The notes beneath the pieces were generated by a model, which saw nothing but the letters and a program-made list of their open reading frames with translations, made no database searches and had not been told where the DNA came from. The translations under genes and the position numbers were made by a program. A stretch of DNA of 64,000 nt, taken from NCBI GenBank assembly GCA_030950365.1, contig JAUZRQ010000002.1, positions 154,120 to 218,119 on the forward strand. Direction: 5' to 3'. This DNA is from Candidatus Zhuqueibacterota bacterium (GTDB lineage Bacteria > Zhuqueibacterota > Zhuqueibacteria > Zhuqueibacterales > Geothermadaptataceae). Positions 59,231-64,000 of the stretch are shown piece after piece. Position 1 is the first letter of the stretch. Each line of letters opens with the position of its first letter.

Positions 59231-62200
59231 ATGTTGAAAGCATTGCAGCGGATAGCCGTTCTTCTCATGGCAATCGTATTGTTTCTTCCACAGATTGATT
59301 GGGCGCAAAAATCCAGGAAGAAATGGGACGTCACCGCGGCGCACGGGCCCACCGATACCGTCGAATTCACCGTGAACGAGGGCACGTGGATGAATCTGGA
59401 TGTGAGCCCGGATGGGAAGGAAATCGTGTTCGATCTGTTGGGCGATATTTACATCATGCCGATCACCGGTGGCGAGGCGAAGTTGCTGGCCGGCGGTCCG
59501 GCCTTCGAGGTGCAGCCGCGCTTCAGTCCGGACGGCAAGAAGATCAGCTACACCAGCGATAAGGGCGGCGGTGATAACATCTGGATCATGAACCGCGACG
59601 GCTCGGACAAAAAGCAAGTGACCAAGGAAGATTTCCGGCTGCTCAACAACGCGGTATGGACGCCGGACGGGCAGTACCTGATTGCCCGCAAGCACTTCAC
59701 CAGCACGCGCTCCCTGGGCGCCGGCGAGATGTGGATGTACCATATCAGCGGCGGCAAGGGGCTCAGGCTCACCAAACGCAAAAACGACCAGCAGGACGCC
59801 GGCGAGCCGGTGGTGTCGCCGGACGGCCGCTACCTGTACTTCAGCGAGGACATGAGCCCGGGCGGCATGTTCCGCTACAACAAAGACCCCAACGGGCAGA
59901 TTTACGTCATCCGCCGGCTCGATCTGGAAACCGGCAAGCTCATCAACTACATCACCGGACCGGGCGGCGCAGTGCGGCCGCAAATTTCCCGCGACGGCCG
60001 CTACCTATCGTTCGTGCGCCGCATCCGCACCAAAAGCGTGCTGTTCGTGCACGATTTGAAGACCGGCGAGCAGTGGCCGGTGTTCGACAAACTCAACAAA
60101 GATCAGCAAGAAACCTGGGCGATTTTCGGCGTGTATCCCAACTACAACTGGCTGCCGGACAACCGCCATATCGTGATCTGGGCGCAGGGTAAGTTCTGGA
60201 AGGTGGACATCCACACGCGCGCGGCGCAGGAGATTCCGTTCACCGCCAGAGTTAAACAGGTGCTCACCGAGGCGGTGTGGTCGCCGCAGACGGCATTTGA
60301 AGACAGTTTTGAAGTCAGGCTGGTGCGCGATGCGGTGACCTCGCCGGACGGCCGCTGGCTGGTGTTCAGCGCCGTGGGGCATCTGTGGAAAAAGCAGCTC
60401 CCCGACGGCAAACCGGTGCGGTTGACGCGCGACCGGCATTTCGAATTTTATCCGGCGTTCAGTCCGGATAGCCGCTGGGTGGTGTACACCACCTGGAGCG
60501 ACACGGCGCTGGGCGCCATTTACAAAATCCGCATCGACGGCAAGCGCAAGAAAAAACTCACGCGCGAGAAGGGCTATTACCACGAGCCGCAGTTTTCCCG
60601 CGATGGCCAGAAGATCGTGTTCCGCAAGAGCGGCGGCAACGCGCTGCTCGGCTACACGCACGGGCTCAATCCCGGACTGTACTGGATGCGCGCCAATGGC
60701 GGCGACATGCACCTCATCGTCGATCACGGCCGCGAGCCGCGTTTCAACAGCCGCGGCGACCGCATCTATTTTCTCAGCGGCGGCGGACTGAAAAAGGAGT
60801 ACCGCAGCGTCCGGCTCGACGGTGGCGACGAGCGCACGCTGTTCAAACTGAAATATGTCAACCACATCGTGCCCAGCCCGGATGATCGCTGGGTGGCATT
60901 CACCGAGCTGTTCAACGTGTTCGTGGTGCCGTTCCCGAAAACCGGCACAGCGTACGAGCTTTCCGGCAAAATGACCTCGCTGCCGGTAAAGAAAGTCTCC
61001 CGCGATGCCGGCAACTACATCCACTGGTCGGGCGACAGCCAGAAGCTGCACTGGGTGATCGGTCCGGAGTATTTCACGCGTGATCTGCGCGAGACGTTCA
61101 CGTTCGTGCCCGGCGCGCCGGACAGCATCCCGCCGCCGGACACGGCGGGGCTGCGCATCGGCCTGAAGCTGAAATCGGACGTACCTTCCGGTAGGCTGGC
61201 GCTGGTGGGCGCGCGCATCATCACCATGCGCCCGGGGGCGCACACGGTGCGCGGCGATGAAGTGATCGAAAACGGCGCCATTGTGGTGGAGGACAATCGG
61301 ATTGTGGCCGTCGGTCCGGCGAATGAGGTCCGCATCCCGGACGATGCCAGACGCATCGACGTGAGCGGCAAGACCATCATGCCCGGCATCATCGACGTGC
61401 ACGCGCATGCCATGCACTTCTTCCGCGGGCTGCTGCCGCAGCAGAGCTGGGCCTATTTTGCCAACCTGGCCTACGGCGTCACCACCATGCACGATCCGTC
61501 GGCGAACACCGAGACCGTGTTCACCCTGGCGGAGATGGTGAAAGCCGGTGAAATGGTCGGGCCGCGTGTGTTTTCCACCGGCACCATCCTGTACGGCGCG
61601 GACGGCGACTTCAAGGCGGTGATCAACAGCCTGGACGATGCGCGTTCACACCTGCGGCGCATGAAGGCGGTGGGGGCGTTTTCGGTGAAAAGCTACAACC
61701 AGCCGCGGCGCAACCAGCGGCAACAGGTGCTCAAGGCGGCGCGCGAGCTGGGCATGCTGGTGTATCCAGAGGGCGGCTCGACTTTCTTTCACAACCTCAC
61801 CATGGTGCTGGACGGCCACACTGGCGTCGAGCACTCGATACCCATCGCGCCGCTGTACGACGATGTGCTGAACCTGTGGGGCGCCAGCCAAACGGCCTAT
61901 ACGCCGACGCTGATCGTGGGCTACGGCGGCATCTGGGGTGAGAACTATTGGTATCAACATTTCAATGTGTGGGAAAACCGGCGCCTGCTCACCTACGTGC
62001 CGCGGCCCATCGTGGATGCGCGCTCGCGCCGCCGCATGCTGATCCCGGAAGACGATTTCGGACACATTCAGAATGCCAAGGCGGCCAGAGCGCTCGCTGA
62101 TCATGGTGTGCGGGTGAATCTTGGCGCGCACGGGCAGTTGCAGGGGCTCGGCGCGCATTGGGAAATGTGGATGTTCGTGCAGGGCGGCATGAGCCCGCTG

Positions 62201-62530
62201 GAAGCCATCCGCGCGGCCACCCTCAACGGTGCGAAGTACATCGGCATGGAAAAAGAGCTGGGCTCGCTGGAGCCGGGCAAGCTGGCGGATCTGATTGTGC
62301 TGGCAAAGAATCCGCTGGAAGATATTCGCAACAGCGATTCGGTGGTGTACGTGATGAAAAACGGCCGGCTGTACGACACCGCCACCATGAATGAGATCGG
62401 CAACCACCCGCGCAAGCGGCTGCCGTTCTACTGGGAGCATCCCAAGGCCAGCGACGCCTTCGTCTGGCGCGGCCCGGACATCGGCTTTGGGGTGACGGCC
62501 TGCGGGTGTTTTGTAGAGATGCCGAAATAG
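59231..62530 (+). CDS. Secreted beta-propeller / amidohydrolase fusion protein
   Basis: From the ATG at 59231 (GGAG six bases upstream) the protein has 1099 residues and a signal peptide. Residues from about 40 to 640 hold TolB/PD40-like propeller blades (SPDGKEIVFD, SPDGRYLYFS, SPDGRWLVFS). From about residue 655 it is an amidohydrolase: the metal pair HAH is His724 and His726 in IDVHAHAM, another His is in GVEHSIPIAP, and the Asn/His region VNLGAHGQLQ follows. The C-terminus has SLEPGKLADLIVL. Tricorn-like propeller plus metal-dependent hydrolase fusions may degrade peptides, but the substrate here is unknown. Confidence 0.92.
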   Translation: MLKALQRIAVLLMAIVLFLPQIDWAQKSRKKWDVTAAHGPTDTVEFTVNEGTWMNLDVSPDGKEIVFDLLGDIYIMPITGGEAKLLAGGPAFEVQPRFSPDGKKISYTSDKGGGDNIWIMNRDGSDKKQVTKEDFRLLNNAVWTPDGQYLIARKHFTSTRSLGAGEMWMYHISGGKGLRLTKRKNDQQDAGEPVVSPDGRYLYFSEDMSPGGMFRYNKDPNGQIYVIRRLDLETGKLINYITGPGGAVRPQISRDGRYLSFVRRIRTKSVLFVHDLKTGEQWPVFDKLNKDQQETWAIFGVYPNYNWLPDNRHIVIWAQGKFWKVDIHTRAAQEIPFTARVKQVLTEAVWSPQTAFEDSFEVRLVRDAVTSPDGRWLVFSAVGHLWKKQLPDGKPVRLTRDRHFEFYPAFSPDSRWVVYTTWSDTALGAIYKIRIDGKRKKKLTREKGYYHEPQFSRDGQKIVFRKSGGNALLGYTHGLNPGLYWMRANGGDMHLIVDHGREPRFNSRGDRIYFLSGGGLKKEYRSVRLDGGDERTLFKLKYVNHIVPSPDDRWVAFTELFNVFVVPFPKTGTAYELSGKMTSLPVKKVSRDAGNYIHWSGDSQKLHWVIGPEYFTRDLRETFTFVPGAPDSIPPPDTAGLRIGLKLKSDVPSGRLALVGARIITMRPGAHTVRGDEVIENGAIVVEDNRIVAVGPANEVRIPDDARRIDVSGKTIMPGIIDVHAHAMHFFRGLLPQQSWAYFANLAYGVTTMHDPSANTETVFTLAEMVKAGEMVGPRVFSTGTILYGADGDFKAVINSLDDARSHLRRMKAVGAFSVKSYNQPRRNQRQQVLKAARELGMLVYPEGGSTFFHNLTMVLDGHTGVEHSIPIAPLYDDVLNLWGASQTAYTPTLIVGYGGIWGENYWYQHFNVWENRRLLTYVPRPIVDARSRRRMLIPEDDFGHIQNAKAARALADHGVRVNLGAHGQLQGLGAHWEMWMFVQGGMSPLEAIRAATLNGAKYIGMEKELGSLEPGKLADLIVLAKNPLEDIRNSDSVVYVMKNGRLYDTATMNEIGNHPRKRLPFYWEHPKASDAFVWRGPDIGFGVTACGCFVEMPK

Positions 62531-62590
62531 AGCCGGGATGATGTGGATGGCGCGGATGATTCACATTGATCTCCGTCCCCAAATTAGTAG

Positions 62591-62609
62591 CATAAGCTTC
62601 CAGCTTGTC
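62591..62609. repeat. Dispersed 8-3-8 palindrome, AAGCTT type
   Basis: CATAAGCT-TCC-AGCTTGTC; related to copies at 6105 and 33599. Confidence 0.5.
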
Positions 62610-62654
62610 TGACGGGAGCGTATCCACGACAAATCGGAAATCCAGATTTTTGAT

Positions 62655-62683
62655 CTCCGTCCCAAATTGGATTTGGGACGGAG
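62655..62683. repeat. Perfect 13-base inverted repeat
   Basis: CTCCGTCCCAAAT and ATTTGGGACGGAG flank a TGG loop. The left arm repeats the sequence about 81 bases upstream. Confidence 0.75.
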
Positions 62684-62710
62684 GGGAAATCGCCAGAAAC
62701 CAGCCGTCAG

Positions 62711-62762
62711 GGACGGCCTCTATCCGGTGGATGAAAGATTATCCATCGGATAGAGGCCGTCC
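62711..62762. repeat. 52-base inverted repeat with 22-base stem
   Basis: GGACGGCCTCTATCCG (62711-62726) pairs perfectly with CGGATAGAGGCCGTCC (62747-62762). The stem goes on through a G-T pair and TGGAT/ATCCA, leaving an 8-base loop. No T-run follows, so it is not a standard terminator. Confidence 0.85.
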
Positions 62763-62992
62763 TTGAGCGCAGTAATTTCGCCACTTGCGATTTCTCATGG
62801 GACAAACACGTCCTCCTCTCCCCATATCTAAGCTTTCAACTCATTCCTTCCAAAAGCTATAGCCACAATTAAAAAAAAACAGCAACCCCGGGCCGTTAAA
62901 AACGTTTGATAAAACGGAAAACGGCCCATCGATATATCTTCTTCAGTTTCAAAACGGTCTTTCCCAGATGTACAATCCCGGGAGATGAGGAA

Positions 62993-63370
62993 ATGTTACC
63001 GAGCAAGAAATTTCTTCTCGGGTTGGCACTAATCATTGGAAACTTCATCCTCGGCAAACTGGCCCTGCCGTTTTTTGCCATCAGCATGGAGCTTGGTTTA
63101 GCCATTTACCTGTTTAGCTGGCTGATGTTTTTGATCGGCCTGGTATTGTGTGGCCGCGAGGGGCTGGCATGGGCGCGTGTCTATTACCGCCATTTTGAGA
63201 AAAAGCTCAAACACCATATGCTGAATGGATTGAAGCATTCTCGATCTAAAAATCAGTCGCTACAAACTTTGAAGAAATTGGATCAACCATCTCCAACGAC
63301 TGATGAATCCTGGACAATGACCAACAAAAAGAAATCAAAAGCTATGGCGGTCGTAGATGAATCATCTTGA
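62993..63370 (+). CDS. Small membrane protein of unknown function
   Basis: The 125-residue protein has two hydrophobic helices, at about residues 8-30 and 36-55, and then a basic tail with many Lys, Ser and Thr residues. GGAGATGAGG upstream supplies a ribosome-binding site for the ATG at 62993; the frame continues upstream without conservation. I recognise no family. The layout resembles small inner-membrane proteins with a cytoplasmic basic tail. Confidence 0.6.
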   Translation: MLPSKKFLLGLALIIGNFILGKLALPFFAISMELGLAIYLFSWLMFLIGLVLCGREGLAWARVYYRHFEKKLKHHMLNGLKHSRSKNQSLQTLKKLDQPSPTTDESWTMTNKKKSKAMAVVDESS

Positions 63371-63450
63371 GAAAAAAATATTTTGCGATCGCTAATGATA
63401 TTTGCTAACTTGTTTTTAACCAGAAAAATATCGAATGAAGGGTTTCGAAC

Positions 63451-64000
63451 ATGGGCGTTGCCATTACCACGCGTAAATTTACGGTGGATGAATACCATGC
63501 GATGATCCATTCCGGCATATTGCAGGAGAATGATCGGGTGGAGTTGCTTTCAGGGGAGATTGTTGAAATGAGTCCGATAAGTAGTAGGCATGCAGGATGT
63601 TTGAATAGACTCATACAATTATTTATTGAATTGGTTGCTCAGAAAAAAGTCATTGTTTCCCCTCAAAATCCTATTCACCTGGATAGGCTTTCTGAGCCGC
63701 AACCCGATCTTGCTTTATTGAAATACAGGGATGATCCTTATAGCGACAGGCATCCAAAGCCGGAAGACATTTTTCTTTTGATTGAAATTTCAGAAAGTTC
63801 GCTAACCATGGATCGTGGCTTCAAGGTGCAGCTATATGCCCGGGCAGGTATCAAGGAAATCTGGCTGATTGATCTGGTAAATGAGGTCGTAGAGCGGCAT
63901 ATAGGGCCTGCTGAAGAACAATACAGGCGCGTCGAAACATTTGAGATCGGCGATGAAATTTCGCCGCAGGCGTTTCCGGATTTTCGTCTTGCGATCAAAG
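63451..64000 (+). CDS. Uma2 family (PD-(D/E)XK-fold) protein, partial at window edge
   Basis: The ATG at 63451 opens a frame that runs off the window (183 residues seen). It matches the Uma2/DUF820 family: an N-terminal YHAMIHSGILQENDRVELL, the PD-(D/E)XK-like acidic residues in EPQPDLALL and FLLIEISESSL, and the late KVQLYARAGIKEIWLIDL. The fold is nuclease-like, but function is unknown. Such genes are often multicopy in FCB bacteria and cyanobacteria. It is less GC-rich than most of its neighbours. Confidence 0.88.
   Translation, partial: MGVAITTRKFTVDEYHAMIHSGILQENDRVELLSGEIVEMSPISSRHAGCLNRLIQLFIELVAQKKVIVSPQNPIHLDRLSEPQPDLALLKYRDDPYSDRHPKPEDIFLLIEISESSLTMDRGFKVQLYARAGIKEIWLIDLVNEVVERHIGPAEEQYRRVETFEIGDEISPQAFPDFRLAIK

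Larger units (their letters stand above)
62531..62992. other. Gene-free, repeat-rich stretch
   Basis: It holds a direct repeat (TGATCTCCGTCC at about 62568 and 62651), a dispersed palindrome (62591-62609), a perfect 13-base hairpin (62655-62683) and a 52-base inverted repeat (62711-62762). I see no gene. Confidence 0.65.

Noticed and set aside
60005..61492. 495-codon minus-strand frame opposite the amidohydrolase gene
   Set aside because: It is antisense to a strongly supported gene and has only His/Arg/Val-rich composition, the usual shadow of GC-rich codons.

Overview
The window looks like a chromosomal segment of a Gram-negative bacterium of the FCB assemblage, most plausibly Calditrichota, candidate KSB1 or an Ignavibacteria-like lineage. 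This is inferred from family flavour, not from a marker gene. The signs are TonB-type and outer-membrane proteins, large secreted M14 and M16 peptidases, a secreted protein ending in a FlgD/Por-sorting-like domain, NHL propellers beside multihaem cytochromes, and Uma2-family and PIN/antitoxin genes. There are no phage genes or insertion sequences, and I found no rRNA, tRNA or CRISPR.

Layout. 0-6 kb: the edge of a D-threonine-aldolase-like gene and two secreted metallopeptidases (M16; an M14 whose first zinc ligand is changed). 6.5-18.7 kb: haem O synthase, a TonB-like protein, an SH3-domain membrane protein, then central and amino-acid metabolism (malic enzyme-PTA, branched-chain amino-acid dehydrogenase, NhaC antiporter, CoA-transferase, alanine dehydrogenase, ZIP transporter). 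18.9-26.9 kb: a type IV pilus/secretion-flavoured signalling block (MerR, prepilin peptidase, histidine kinase, two receivers, HDOD protein, PilB ATPase and a catalytically dead PilB-like protein). 27-33.3 kb: another M14 peptidase, ProC, a 2-hydroxyacid dehydrogenase and an antitoxin/PIN-toxin pair. 33.8-38.2 kb: a tight five-gene minus-strand operon that looks like an oxidative sugar or sugar-acid pathway. 38.8-44.2 kb: three-gene transhydrogenase, an ArsN2-like acetyltransferase coupled to threonine dehydrogenase, and a second ZIP transporter.

The most interesting part is 44.8-59.0 kb, which reads as a dedicated extracellular electron transfer locus. A minus-strand operon (51.5 to 44.8 kb) encodes an NHL-propeller lipoprotein, a small OmcE-like cytochrome with four CxxCH and one CX3CH motif, a parvulin chaperone, a 21-haem lipoprotein built of ten paired-haem units (eight exactly 49 residues long), and an outer-membrane barrel. 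A plus-strand operon (55.6 to 59.0 kb) encodes a secreted NHL protein and a 22-haem cytochrome. Between them lie a sensor kinase with a haem-binding CxxCH in its extracytoplasmic domain and a sigma-54-dependent response regulator. A near-consensus sigma-54 promoter and a TGCGC-N6-GCACA palindrome, repeated with 14 of 16 identical bases upstream of both operons, suggest one regulon.

59.2-64 kb: a propeller-amidohydrolase fusion, a repeat-rich gap with long perfect inverted repeats, a small membrane protein and the start of a Uma2-family gene. Long intergenic gaps carry short palindromes of a shared 8-3-8 architecture, and three terminators share the stem core CAGGCACC.
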